Position numbers and translations under genes: made by a program
In this document: in pieces, positions 51,622 through 61,800 of the stretch
How the letters are laid out: the number at the start of each line of letters is the position of its first letter
Numbering within the stretch: position 1 is the stretch's first letter
Assembly (NCBI GenBank): GCA_964346175.1
Contig: CAYFTG010000001.1
Coordinates: 62,001 to 126,000 of the forward strand
Origin: DTU032 sp964346175
GTDB lineage: Bacteria > Bacillota > Clostridia > Saccharofermentanales > DTU023
DNA length: 64,000 bases
Reading direction: 5' to 3'
Notes under the pieces: model-generated
Databases searched by the model: none
What the model was told of the DNA's origin: nothing
The model's input: the letters and a program-made list of their open reading frames with translations, nothing else

Positions 51622-52932
51622 TTAGCGCTCAAGACGGAAAGCGTCGAAGCCGGCATAAGTGGCGCTGGAACCTAACTCTTCTTCAATACGAAGGAGTTGG
51701 TTATACTTGGCCACGCGGTCAGAGCGTGAAGGTGCACCTGTCTTGATCTGACCTGCATCTGTGCCTACAACCAGGTCAGCGATGCTGACATCTTCAGTCT
51801 CGCCGGAACGGTGTGAAATGACCGCGGTCCAGCCTTGACGTTGTGCCATCTCAATAGCTTCCAGTGTTTCGGTCAAGGTGCCGATCTGGTTAACTTTGAT
51901 CAGGATGGAATTGGAAGCGTTGAGCTCGATCCCCTTCTCGAGGCGTTCAGTGTTGGTAACGTAGAGGTCATCACCGACCAATTGCACTTTATCGCCGATG
52001 CGGGCGTTGAGTTCTTGCCAGCCTTCCCAATCGTCTTCTGCCAGGCCGTCTTCCAGAGAAATAATGGGATATTTATCCGCCAGCATGGCATAGTAGTCGA
52101 TCATCTCTTCCGTGGTCTTGAATTCGTCGGTTTTCCAGAAATAATAGCCGTCTTTACCGATCTTTTTTGCCTCTTCGTAGAGTTCAGTTGATGCGGGGTC
52201 CATTGCAATAAAGAAATCTTCAGCGGGCGTGTACCCTGCTACCTCAATGGCCTTAACCAGCCACTGCAGGGCTTCTTCGTCGCTCTTGAGATTCGGAGCA
52301 AAACCGCCCTCATCACCGACTGCGGTGGAATAGCCTTCGGCCTTAAGCAGTTTACTCAGAGTGTGGAAAACTTCGGTACACCAGCGGAATGCTTCACGGA
52401 AGCTGCTGGCGCCGACGGGCATAATCATGAACTCCTGCAGGTTAACGCTGTTATCGGCGTGCTTACCACCGTTAATAACATTCATCATGGGTACAGGCAG
52501 GGTGTGCGCACGGATACCGCCAACGTACTGCCAGAGACGGAGTCCCAGTGAATCAGCTGCGGCTTGGGCTGCGGCCAGAGACACAGCGAGAATGGCGTTG
52601 GCTCCGAGATTGGCCTTATTATCAGTGCCGTCGAGCTCGATCATGACTCGGTCCAGCTCTCCTTGATCGTAGACATTCATGCCGACCAGCTCAGGGGCGA
52701 TGATATCGTTGACATTGTCGACCGCTTTGAGTACACCTTTGCCAAGGAAACGATCCGCATCGCCGTCGCGAAGTTCGACTGCTTCATAAGCACCGGTAGA
52801 AGCGCCTGAAGGAACTGCCGCACGACCAACCGTGCCGTCTTCCAACAATACTTCTGCCTCAACAGTGGGATTGCCGCGTGAGTCGATGATTTCACGCGCT
52901 GCAATATCTGTAATTAATAATTCATATAGCAT
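51622..52932 (-). CDS. eno: Enolase
   Basis: Enolase converts 2-phosphoglycerate to phosphoenolpyruvate. The 436-residue protein is of normal length. Landmarks are REIIDSRGNPTVEAEV, AVPSGASTGAYEAVELRDGD, NVINGGKHADNSVNLQEFMIMP, GDEGGFAPNL, the metal ligands in SLEDGLAEDDW and GDDLYVTN, the catalytic Lys in SILIKVNQIGTLTETL, and SHRSGETEDVSIADLVVG. ATG 52932 has GGAGG upstream. It is on the minus strand to the right of dnaA, so it would be transcribed against replication if the origin is at 34 kb. Confidence 0.97.
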   Translation of the reverse strand: MLYELLITDIAAREIIDSRGNPTVEAEVLLEDGTVGRAAVPSGASTGAYEAVELRDGDADRFLGKGVLKAVDNVNDIIAPELVGMNVYDQGELDRVMIELDGTDNKANLGANAILAVSLAAAQAAADSLGLRLWQYVGGIRAHTLPVPMMNVINGGKHADNSVNLQEFMIMPVGASSFREAFRWCTEVFHTLSKLLKAEGYSTAVGDEGGFAPNLKSDEEALQWLVKAIEVAGYTPAEDFFIAMDPASTELYEEAKKIGKDGYYFWKTDEFKTTEEMIDYYAMLADKYPIISLEDGLAEDDWEGWQELNARIGDKVQLVGDDLYVTNTERLEKGIELNASNSILIKVNQIGTLTETLEAIEMAQRQGWTAVISHRSGETEDVSIADLVVGTDAGQIKTGAPSRSDRVAKYNQLLRIEEELGSSATYAGFDAFRLER

Positions 52933-53045
52933 ATAGACCTCCAAAAAATTGCTTTATTAAATAATCTCACCGCTTAGTCTACACCATCTAAGTTCAATTT
53001 TTGGTAATTTCTTGCTGTCTTTAGGTCAAGAGACTTGAGATTACT

Positions 53046-54413
53046 TTAGAGGTCCAGCGGGATCTTGTTCCAAGACCAAAGAAGAATTAGGAATTGCAGA
53101 CTGCCGGTGACAAAGAGGACCAGCTCAATCTGAATCACGTCCGCCAAGGGAGCGAAAATCATGGTGCCCACAGGGATGGCGGCTGAACCGATCATGTACA
53201 AGACGGCAAAGACGCGCCCGTGGAAAGAACGCTCAACATTTTCCTGCAAAAGGACGGTGACGGTGGTTATGTAAAAAGGCACAACCACGCCGCAGGAGAA
53301 CAAGACCATGGCGAAGAAAACAAAATTATTTACGTTTGTGATGCCCAGCGTGGCAAGTATTAAGGTGAGCACTGCTAAGCTGGCGCCCACAGTGCGGATA
53401 GTGCGGACTCTGCTTTTGAACTCGCCTTTGGCAGCGACCAGCACTCCACCTAAGGCCATGCCGGCGAAGAAAGATGTTTGAGCAGCCGTTATATACCAGA
53501 CTTCAATGCCGAAGTGGCGCCTGACGAATAAGGGCAACAAGATCGCCAGCGGTGCCAGCAGGACCATGAACATGGCATAAACAGTCATTAGCCTTTTGAT
53601 ATAGGGCTTGCAGTTGATGTAACGGAGTCCTGCTTTGAAGTCGGCGATGCGCCCTTTGTCTTCCTGTATTGCTCCGACTACGCAGTCATCCTCTAACTCA
53701 AGCTCTTCACCATGATAGTTAGTGCTTGTGTTTATCGCCACACCCTCGGAGGGAAAGCCCCAATCAAAGTTTTCTTCCCTTTTGTTGACACCGAAGGCAT
53801 TCGAGACGAGTCCGGTCCGCTGATGGGGTAGTGGCAGGACCAGCATGATAGTGATAGCAATTGCAGCTGTGACTACATCAATCATGAAGATAGCCCAGAT
53901 GGGCAGAATTAGAATCATGGCACCACCTAAGATAGGAGAAAGCAGCTGCGTGATGTTGCCAATCGTATTGTAAATGCCATTGACACGAATAAGGCTTTTT
54001 CGGGGAACAATTTGCGGTATCAGAGCAGTGATCGCGGGACCTTGAATGCCGCCGCCCAAGGAACGAATAGCGGAAACCAGAAAGATCAGCCAGATATGCT
54101 CGTAGCCATTTATGAAGATGATTGCTACGGCTAAAGAAGCAAGCGCAATGCCGCCATCGGCCAGCATGATGACCCAACGCCTGTCATAACGATCTGCCCA
54201 GACTCCTGAAACCAAGGCAATCAGGAGCTGGGGTAAGAAAGAGGCTATTGTCATTATTGTGAGAGCTAGACCGGAATTAGTTCGGAAAGTTATATACCAG
54301 ATCAGCGCAAATTGAACCAAGCCAGTTCCTAAAGTGGAGGCTGTCTGACCGGCATAAAAGGCAGTAATTACTTTCTGCCAGGGAGCGAAGTTCTTTTGTG
54401 TAAGCTTATTCAT
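53046..54413 (-). CDS. MFS transporter (drug-efflux type)
   Basis: The 455-residue protein has about 12 membrane helices in two halves joined by a long acidic cytoplasmic loop (residues ~205-260, including EELELEDDCVVGAIQEDKGRIADF). VSGVWADRYDRRWVIMLADG is the loop 2-3 motif of MFS carriers, and the arrangement resembles macrolide-efflux (MefA-like) members. The substrate cannot be assigned from sequence. The ATG lies 56 bases after the glucokinase stop. Confidence 0.87.
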   Translation of the reverse strand: MNKLTQKNFAPWQKVITAFYAGQTASTLGTGLVQFALIWYITFRTNSGLALTIMTIASFLPQLLIALVSGVWADRYDRRWVIMLADGGIALASLAVAIIFINGYEHIWLIFLVSAIRSLGGGIQGPAITALIPQIVPRKSLIRVNGIYNTIGNITQLLSPILGGAMILILPIWAIFMIDVVTAAIAITIMLVLPLPHQRTGLVSNAFGVNKREENFDWGFPSEGVAINTSTNYHGEELELEDDCVVGAIQEDKGRIADFKAGLRYINCKPYIKRLMTVYAMFMVLLAPLAILLPLFVRRHFGIEVWYITAAQTSFFAGMALGGVLVAAKGEFKSRVRTIRTVGASLAVLTLILATLGITNVNNFVFFAMVLFSCGVVVPFYITTVTVLLQENVERSFHGRVFAVLYMIGSAAIPVGTMIFAPLADVIQIELVLFVTGSLQFLILLWSWNKIPLDL

Positions 54414-54468
54414 ACGTGGCTATCACTTTGCCATACTTAGGTAATGATTAGGTAAACTGTTTCTTAGC

Positions 54469-55425
54469 TTATCTGCTGATGGCGGCACCGACAATGCCGG
54501 CATCATTGCCGAGCTTGGCAGGGATAACCTGGGGTATCGGCTGGCCGACTCGCGTCAGCAGCTGTGCGGCGACTGCCTTTTGCAAGTCATCGTAGAAAGA
54601 CTTCTTTTGATTACTGATACCACCACCCAAGGCGATAATTTCCGGCTGTAAGACAGTTGTCAAGGAGGCAATGCCAACAGCAAGATAGTGTGAGTAGAGA
54701 TTGACTGAATGTAGAGCCGCAGGATCCTCAGCTTCAGCAGCTTCGAATAAATCGCGAATAGTGTAAGGAACATGGGAGTCCAGCGCTTTTCCTTTCAGGA
54801 GAAGGGAGTCGGGATAATCCTGCAGAGCTTTGTCCGCCTCGCGGCGCAGAGCCTTTGTGGATACGTAAGCTTCCAAACAGCCTTTGCGCCCACAAGGACA
54901 TTGTTCGCCATCTGCGATCAGGGTGAAGTGCCCGGGCTCAAAGCCGAAACCGGTAGCCCCGTCAAAACTCTCGCCTTTATAGATAAAACCGCCTCCGAGA
55001 CCGGTGCCGAGAGTGAGTAACATGCTGTTGGGATAGTTCTGCAAAGCACCGAATTTGAATTCCGCTCGAGCAGCACAGTCAGCATCGTTGACGATATGAA
55101 TCTCCAGATGGGGGAAGAATGGTTGCAGCTCGGAGAGGAGATCCGCGTTTTCCCAGCCGAGATTGCCGGCATAGATCACATTTTGTGTACGAGGATGAAT
55201 TGGTCCAGGGACGCCGACACCAAGATGGAGCAGTGAAGAACGTTTTTTAGAATCGAGCTTAGCTAAGATAGATTGCCCGAGTTGCCCGATATCTGCGGCC
55301 ACGCCTTTGACACCACCGCTGGTATCGGTGTTGCGTGACCTTTTGTACAGGAGATGACCCTCTTCATCAACTACGGCGGCGGCTATGTGGCTTCCGCCCA
55401 AGTCTATACCAAGCGAATATTCCAT
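54469..55425 (-). CDS. glk: ROK family glucokinase
   Basis: The 318-residue protein phosphorylates glucose with ATP. SLGIDLGGSHIAAAVVDEEG is the phosphate-binding loop, GVGVPGPIHPRTQNVIYAGNLGW follows, and the catalytic Asp is in IVNDADCAARAEF. GTGLGGGFI and EPGHFTL lead into the ROK zinc cluster CPCGRKGCLEAYVS near residue 180. There is no helix-turn-helix, so it is a kinase rather than a repressor. GGGAG precedes ATG 55425. It supplies glucose 6-phosphate upstream of enolase. Confidence 0.93.
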   Translation of the reverse strand: MEYSLGIDLGGSHIAAAVVDEEGHLLYKRSRNTDTSGGVKGVAADIGQLGQSILAKLDSKKRSSLLHLGVGVPGPIHPRTQNVIYAGNLGWENADLLSELQPFFPHLEIHIVNDADCAARAEFKFGALQNYPNSMLLTLGTGLGGGFIYKGESFDGATGFGFEPGHFTLIADGEQCPCGRKGCLEAYVSTKALRREADKALQDYPDSLLLKGKALDSHVPYTIRDLFEAAEAEDPAALHSVNLYSHYLAVGIASLTTVLQPEIIALGGGISNQKKSFYDDLQKAVAAQLLTRVGQPIPQVIPAKLGNDAGIVGAAISR

Positions 55426-55479
55426 AATTAACTCCCTGATTTATCATTAATCTATGGTAGATTATGACTTAGTATATCA

Positions 55480-55499
55480 ATTATATTTGGCGGAGCCAA
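55480..55499 (-). promoter_or_regulatory. glk promoter -10 with adjacent inverted repeat
   Basis: A minus-strand TATAAT (55485-55480) is immediately preceded by the palindrome TTGGC-GGA-GCCAA (55487-55499), which lies in the -10/-35 spacer. A partial copy (TTGGCTCTGCC) follows at 55514-55524. No good -35 is visible, consistent with a regulated promoter; the binding protein is unknown. Confidence 0.4.
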
Positions 55500-55560
55500 T
55501 GTAAATGTTAATTTTGGCTCTGCCCTGAAAAGTCTGAAAGTCGAAGAAAGCGGGTTCTTT

Positions 55561-58500
55561 GTGAATATGAGCACAGCTAAAATAGACGTTTATTATGCCG
55601 AAGAGGCCTCAATTCTGAAAGAAAAGCTTTTTGCTGAAATGATTAGTCACAGCGGCAAGTGGCCCGACGATAGAGCCTTTTTGCTCGTTCCGGAACGTCA
55701 AAAGTCCGACTTGGAGCGCGCTTATCTGGAAAAACCGGGTGCAAACGGCTTAATGATGGCGGAGATCCTCTCTTTCAGCCGCCTGGCGCAGCGTATCTTT
55801 GCCGAAGCGGGCGGAGCCGAGGCGAAGACGCTTTCCCGAGCGGGCAAGGCGATGCTGATTCAGCGCCTCTTGCTGAAACATGAAGGAGAGTTTCGTAGGT
55901 TTCAACGCCTGGCAGAGCGGCCGGCTTTCGCCTCAGAGATCGCAGAGGTCATGGGCGATTTTTACCGTTATGATATTTCGGTTGATGCTTTGAAAACTGC
56001 TGCAACAGTTACTGACTCCACCGTGCGGGAGATTACGCAGGATAAACTAGCGGATTTCGCCAGTTTGAAGGAGTTCTTGGAGGCAGCTTTCGAGCAAATG
56101 GAGCTGCAGGATAGAGACAGCAATCTGGATCGTGCCTGCGCTATTATCGAAAACCCGGCAGCGTACCCTCGTTTAGATTTTCTGGCTTCAGCTCATGTTT
56201 TTGTTTACGGTTTCGGAAGTGAGCGCCAGCTGACGGTACAGGAGAGACGCATTATCTCTGCATTGTCCCGGCGCGTGCGCGCATTAACGATTTTCGTTTT
56301 GTCGGATCAGCCCGGGAGTAATGCTTTGCCTTTCGAAATTGGCCGTCGAAGCCTGCTCGAGATCATGGAAACCTACCCGAGAGCCGAGTTGACGCAGCTT
56401 GCGTCAGGAAAAAAACAAGAAGCGCACATCAAACTTGTACTGGCGGACAGCATTAATGATGAAGTTAATTATGTAGCTGGCGATATTCGTGCCTTACTCT
56501 TCGAGGGCAAATACCGTCGGCGAGACATTGCAGTAGGATTGTGCGAAATCGAAAATACCCCCGCTGAAGTGGAAGCTGCTTTCAACGAATTTGGCATAGC
56601 GGCGTATATGGACACGGGGCGCAGCCTCAGTCAATCCTCTTGCCTGCGCGCATTGGCACAGATTTTGGAGCTTTCGCTCAATAAGTTCAGCTTTGCAGCG
56701 GCGATGCAGTATCTGCGCTGTGGTTTGACAGGCTTAAAGGAAACGGATATTGATGCTTTTGAAAACGTCTGTTTTTCTGCCGGGATTAATAACGCAGCTA
56801 GCTTGAAGAGGTTTTGTGATCTGCAAGACAGGCAAAAATCTCGCTACGAGAAATTGTCTGACGATAGGGAGATAAGTTTCGCCGTACGCCAAGTTTGCGC
56901 ACATCTGAGGGAGATATTCACTTTTGGCGCAGAAATGAGACAGCAACGGACTGCCAGAGGCAAACTCGAACTTTTGGCAGAGACTCTCCTTGGAAGCGGA
57001 AGCAGAATATTTAACGCCCAGACATTTCAGGGAAGAGTAGAGGCAGAGAAGGGACTTCTACTGCAGAATGATCATGAACAGGAGGCACTCAATCTGGTTG
57101 CAGCCTGGAACGCACTCGTCGACCTTGTGGCTGAAGCTCGGCTGGTTTTCCAGAATGAGAGGGTGTCGCAAAAACACTTTGTTCAGCTTTTTATGGCCGG
57201 ACTGGAGGGACTGTCACTCTCTTCAATTCCTTTGGGCATAGATAGGGTGCGCGTTGGCACTGTCACGCAAATTATCGATTACCCCGCCAAGGTTTTCTAT
57301 ATCTTAGGAGCTGATTCAGATAACTTCCCTCCGCGCGGCCCCAGCGAAGGCTTTTTGCGAGATGAAGAGCGGGAATGGCTGTCTCAGCATAGCGATGCGA
57401 AACTGCCGCAGCGTTTGGACAATCTCGCTGTGACGCAGGCTTTGCTAATTTATCGTTTGGAACAGCAAGCCGAGAGCCTCCGTATATCCGCTGCCACCAA
57501 ATCCGAAGACGAGCTTTCTTTGCAAGTGCAATCTTGGAAAAATGCTACTGACAGCGAGTGTGTGCTTCTCGAAGACGAAGCAGGTCCCGATGCTCGTTGG
57601 AATATTTATAAATATGCGCGACGAAACTTGGAAGTAAGTCACGACAGACACAAGCATACGCTGTGGCGTAATGCTGTGCGCCTTATTGAGCAGAGGAGCG
57701 GCAGTGAAGCGAAAACTACGCTCAATATTAACTTTCTTCAACTGCCCGGTCTCTTTGTCCTAGAAGATCACAGCTATGATATTCTACGACCCCAACAAGT
57801 CAGCATTTCCGCCATACAACGATACAATCGCTGCCCTTTCCAATACTTTATCGACTACGGGCTTAATCTGCAGGAGCGCGATATTGCCAAGGACAACCCG
57901 CGAGAACAAGGCTCTTTCGTCCATCGCCTCTTAGAGCTGGCTCTGCTTGACCTGCAAGCTCAGCTGGCCGAAGCCGCACCTGCAGCTCGAAGCCGCATTA
58001 TCGAGGAATGGCGTGGACAGATCGATGTCGCTTATCTGAGAGGCTACTATGATCAGGTGGTGCAGGAAGCCGGATTCTTTGTCTACGGCCGCCCCGAAAT
58101 GTCAGGCATGATCGGGGAACGCATGATTCAACACGCTGTCAACACACTGCTTTTAAGTACGAGCAGCTTAGACGATGCGAACAGATTTTATCCCTATGCA
58201 CTGGAATGGAAATTCCCCCAAGAAAACGATCCCGATCCCTTCGCCCTTGATGTTGACGGAGAAAAAGTCCTACTACGCGGTTTGATCGACCGGGTAGATA
58301 TCGAGCCTAACGGACAAAAATATCGACTCTACGATTTCAAACGTAGCGAAAGGAGCAATAAGAAAAATTTGGTCGGCCTGATTGACGGCACGGATATTCA
58401 GCTGCAAATCTATCGCAAGGTCTGGCAACACGCTCATCCACAGATGCAAGTAGATGCTTCACTCTTGCTCTTTTTCCAAAATAACGCAGAAAATAATAGA

Positions 58501-58839
58501 AATAGGCTGAGTCATGTGTATCAGGCTGAGGATCAATATCTGCACAAATTAAGAAATGAAGTAAAGAAGCAACAAGCCGAGCACCTAGAGATCGACACTA
58601 ATTATGCACTTCTTCAGGCCGAGAACAGTATACGCTCCATCAGGCAAGGCTTTTTCGCAGCTCAGCCGAAAGAACGTACCGACAATGATGGTGGCTCTCC
58701 CTGCAAATTCTGCGCCTACCGCGGACTTTGCTACTATGAGCCCCCCAGCCGCCCGCCAGTGCAGGAAACCACCAAGATCAAGGATTTGGAAGAGCTAAAG
58801 CTGAAGCGACTGTCTCAGAATGCAGAGGACTATGCTTAA
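55561..58839 (+). CDS. addB: AddB/RexB-type exonuclease subunit
   Basis: AddB pairs with AddA to process double-strand breaks and degrade foreign DNA. The 1092-residue protein has the UvrD-like core and a C-terminal PD-(D/E)XK nuclease: LLRGLIDRVDIE, RLYDFKRS and DIQLQIYRK carry the catalytic Asp, Asp-x-Lys and Gln. The Fe-S cluster cysteines are present (RYNRCPFQYF near 757; CKFCAYRGLC near 1047). The N-terminal Walker A (GxxGxGKT) expected in AddB is missing (IDVYYAEEASILKEKL), as in RexB-type proteins. addA does not follow; instead the gene overlaps a PglX-like methyltransferase. The start is GTG 55561 or ATG 55567. Confidence 0.88.
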   Translation: MNMSTAKIDVYYAEEASILKEKLFAEMISHSGKWPDDRAFLLVPERQKSDLERAYLEKPGANGLMMAEILSFSRLAQRIFAEAGGAEAKTLSRAGKAMLIQRLLLKHEGEFRRFQRLAERPAFASEIAEVMGDFYRYDISVDALKTAATVTDSTVREITQDKLADFASLKEFLEAAFEQMELQDRDSNLDRACAIIENPAAYPRLDFLASAHVFVYGFGSERQLTVQERRIISALSRRVRALTIFVLSDQPGSNALPFEIGRRSLLEIMETYPRAELTQLASGKKQEAHIKLVLADSINDEVNYVAGDIRALLFEGKYRRRDIAVGLCEIENTPAEVEAAFNEFGIAAYMDTGRSLSQSSCLRALAQILELSLNKFSFAAAMQYLRCGLTGLKETDIDAFENVCFSAGINNAASLKRFCDLQDRQKSRYEKLSDDREISFAVRQVCAHLREIFTFGAEMRQQRTARGKLELLAETLLGSGSRIFNAQTFQGRVEAEKGLLLQNDHEQEALNLVAAWNALVDLVAEARLVFQNERVSQKHFVQLFMAGLEGLSLSSIPLGIDRVRVGTVTQIIDYPAKVFYILGADSDNFPPRGPSEGFLRDEEREWLSQHSDAKLPQRLDNLAVTQALLIYRLEQQAESLRISAATKSEDELSLQVQSWKNATDSECVLLEDEAGPDARWNIYKYARRNLEVSHDRHKHTLWRNAVRLIEQRSGSEAKTTLNINFLQLPGLFVLEDHSYDILRPQQVSISAIQRYNRCPFQYFIDYGLNLQERDIAKDNPREQGSFVHRLLELALLDLQAQLAEAAPAARSRIIEEWRGQIDVAYLRGYYDQVVQEAGFFVYGRPEMSGMIGERMIQHAVNTLLLSTSSLDDANRFYPYALEWKFPQENDPDPFALDVDGEKVLLRGLIDRVDIEPNGQKYRLYDFKRSERSNKKNLVGLIDGTDIQLQIYRKVWQHAHPQMQVDASLLLFFQNNAENNRNRLSHVYQAEDQYLHKLRNEVKKQQAEHLEIDTNYALLQAENSIRSIRQGFFAAQPKERTDNDGGSPCKFCAYRGLCYYEPPSRPPVQETTKIKDLEELKLKRLSQNAEDYA

Positions 58840-61800
58840 GAGAGCCGTAAAAGAATTTGCCCAGCGCGCACAGCGGGAGTTGATCGAGGAGATTAAACAT
58901 AGTGCCTCTGACTTGGGGATAAGCCCTAGCGGAATCAGCGCAAAAAGCGACGCCTGCAGCACGACGAGCGACGTTCTCGGTCTGCGTAGAGAGCAGCTAC
59001 GCGCTGATTTGATTGCTGCCATCCGCCGGCAGGAGAAAGTAGAGAAAGACTATCTCTCCGCCTATCGCACAGTCCTCTCCACTGCTGCCTACAAGTGCTT
59101 TTCCGCAGTGGTTGCCTTACGTTTCCTCGAGCTTAACGATTTCCTTCCCGCTCTTGTCCCCGCCCTGAGCGAACTCGAATCCGAGCCACAGTCTTACCTC
59201 CTGGATCTAAGTCCCGTAGAAATAGAGCTCTGGCAAGTGCAGCGAGAACGAAGCGCAGATTCGGCCCACACCTTCTTGTTCCTAAAAAAATGTCACAACC
59301 TAGCCGGCCTTTTCCCATCAGTTTTTGCTGACATCCCGGATTACCTTGAGCTGCTACTTCAGCTTTCTCCGGAGAAGGGGCTACTCCGGCATCTCCGCCA
59401 CGATATTCCGGAAGCAGACTTTGACTTGCGTCAACGCGGGCAGGTAGAAATTCTGGGCTGGTTTTATCAAGAATACAGCGCAGAACGTCGCGACGAGATC
59501 ATTAAACTCAATGTGAAAAAGATTAAAAAAGCTGACATTCCTGCGGCAACTCAGGTTTTCACCCCCGATTGGATTGTTCAGTACCTCTTGGACAACTCTC
59601 TCGGACGCTACTGGCTGGAACGCAATCCGGATAGTGCCCTCCGCGAGAAAATGGAGTTTTTCGTCGAAACAAAATCAACAAAGCGGGCAACAGAAGTCGA
59701 CCTCAGCTCCGAGCCCATCGCACCGCAAGACTTGACGCTGCTAGACCCTTGCGTTGGCAGCGGACATATTCTCCTCTATGCTTTCGATCTTCTGCTGGAG
59801 ATTTATCGTGAATGCGGCTATAGCGAGCCCGAGGCGGCACGGCAGATTGTACGCCATAATCTGCACGGTCTGGATATTGATGAGAACGTTGTACGACTGG
59901 CAGATTTCGCTCTTAGGATGAAGGCGCGCAGCTACGATCCTGACTTTTTCACTTATGAAATTGAAACCCAAATCCACTGCCTTGACGAAAGCAATGGGCT
60001 GGAGCAAAGCTGCCTCTCGCACATCAAGAAGTTCGCTCCCGCAGCTATGGAGACAGGAGAATATCTTCTGACGGTTTTTCGCGAGGCGAGAGAAATCGGC
60101 TCCATCATTCAGGTGGAAGTGCGCGATTACGAGAGTTTCTTGCAGGCGCTCGACCAGGTTGCTGCGGCTATAGAGCCGGACAGCTCCGAGACAAAGCTGT
60201 TCTTAACTAAGACCTACCCTTTGCTCAAATCCCTAGCTCAACAGGCGCAGATCCTCTCGCGCAAATATTGCGTTGTCTGCACGAATCCACCTTATATGAA
60301 CCGTTTCACAGGCAAATTGAGAACATTCGTGAAGAAAAACTACTCCGACTACGGCCGCGACCTTTTCAGCGTATATATCTATAGAAACTTTTTCTTCTGT
60401 CAGCAGGACGGCTACTCAGCCTTGTTGACGCCTTATGTCTGGATGTTTATCAAGAGTTACGAGAAATTGCGCCGCTACTTAATCAGAGAAAAAACGATCA
60501 CGACTTTGGTGCAGTTGGAATACTCAGCTTTTGATGCCGCTATGGTGCCTCTCTGCGCTTTTGTCTTAAAAAACGCAGCCGCCGAAGGTAAAGGCCTCTA
60601 TATCAAGTTATCCGAATTTGCCGGCGGCCTCCGAATTCAGGAGGAAAAGCTGCGTCAAGCTCTGGCAGCCGCTGAATGCTCGTATTTCTACGAGTGCGCT
60701 GCCGAGAATTTCGGCAAACTGCCGTCAAGCCCCATTGCCTATTGGGCTAATCAAGAGGTGTTCCGGATTTTCGAAAAAGGTACGCCAATGAAAAATGTGG
60801 TCGAAGCACGCCAAGGCATAGCCAGTGGTGACAATGCACGCTTTTTGCGTCTCTGGTTCGAGGTTGAAGAGAACAAAATCAACTTCAATGCCACATCGGT
60901 TGAAGACTTTCATCAGTCAGGGAAGCTTTACGCTCCGCATAATAAAGGTGGCCGTTATCGCCGCTGGTACGGCAACTACGATTATGTCATCAAGTTTGAT
61001 CAAGAAAATTTTGCGGCTCTAGCTGCGATGGGCAACTGCCTGCCCTCGCGGCAGTTCTATTTCCGTGAGGCCATCAGTTGGAGCCTCATCACCAGTGCCG
61101 GCTTTAGTATTCGCTACCGCAAAAGTGGCAGCGTACCGAATGTGGCAGGTAATTCAGCTTTTTCTGCTGATCCCGGCTTGCTCAGATACCTCTTAGCCTT
61201 ACTGAGCACGCCCATAGCGGATTATCTCTTCAAGATGATGAATCCAACCTTGAACTTAAATATCGGGGATTTTGACAATTTTCCGCTTCTGCTTATTGAG
61301 GAGCGACGAGAGGATATTTTGCAGCTGGCCACCGACTGCGTCAGCCTGGCTAAGTCAGACTGGGACAGCTTCGAGACTTCACGTGATTTCACCGTGGATC
61401 CCTTAGCCGATTTCCCCACTTTCCAAGCAAATTACCTCGGTCAGCTGAACCTGGAACAAGAGCAGGTCGGAGCAAAACCGCATACCCTGGCTGAGGCCTA
61501 TGATCAGCTCAAAGAGCTTTTTGCGTGGCATTTCGAGGAGCTGAAGCGGAAGGAAGAAGAGCTGAATCGCCGCTTCATTAAAATGTATGGCTTGGAAGCT
61601 GAACTGGATCCGGTCCCGAAGGCAAAGGACATCAGCAGCAGCCTGATTTTTGATTCTGAACTAGATGTGCCGGAGGAGTTTCGGGGTAATCGCTACATCC
61701 TTTATCGCTCGGATGTAATAAAACAATTTATCTCCTATGCAGTCGGCTGCCTTTTCGGACGCTACTCACTTGATGAAACGGGTCTCGCCTACGCAGGCGG

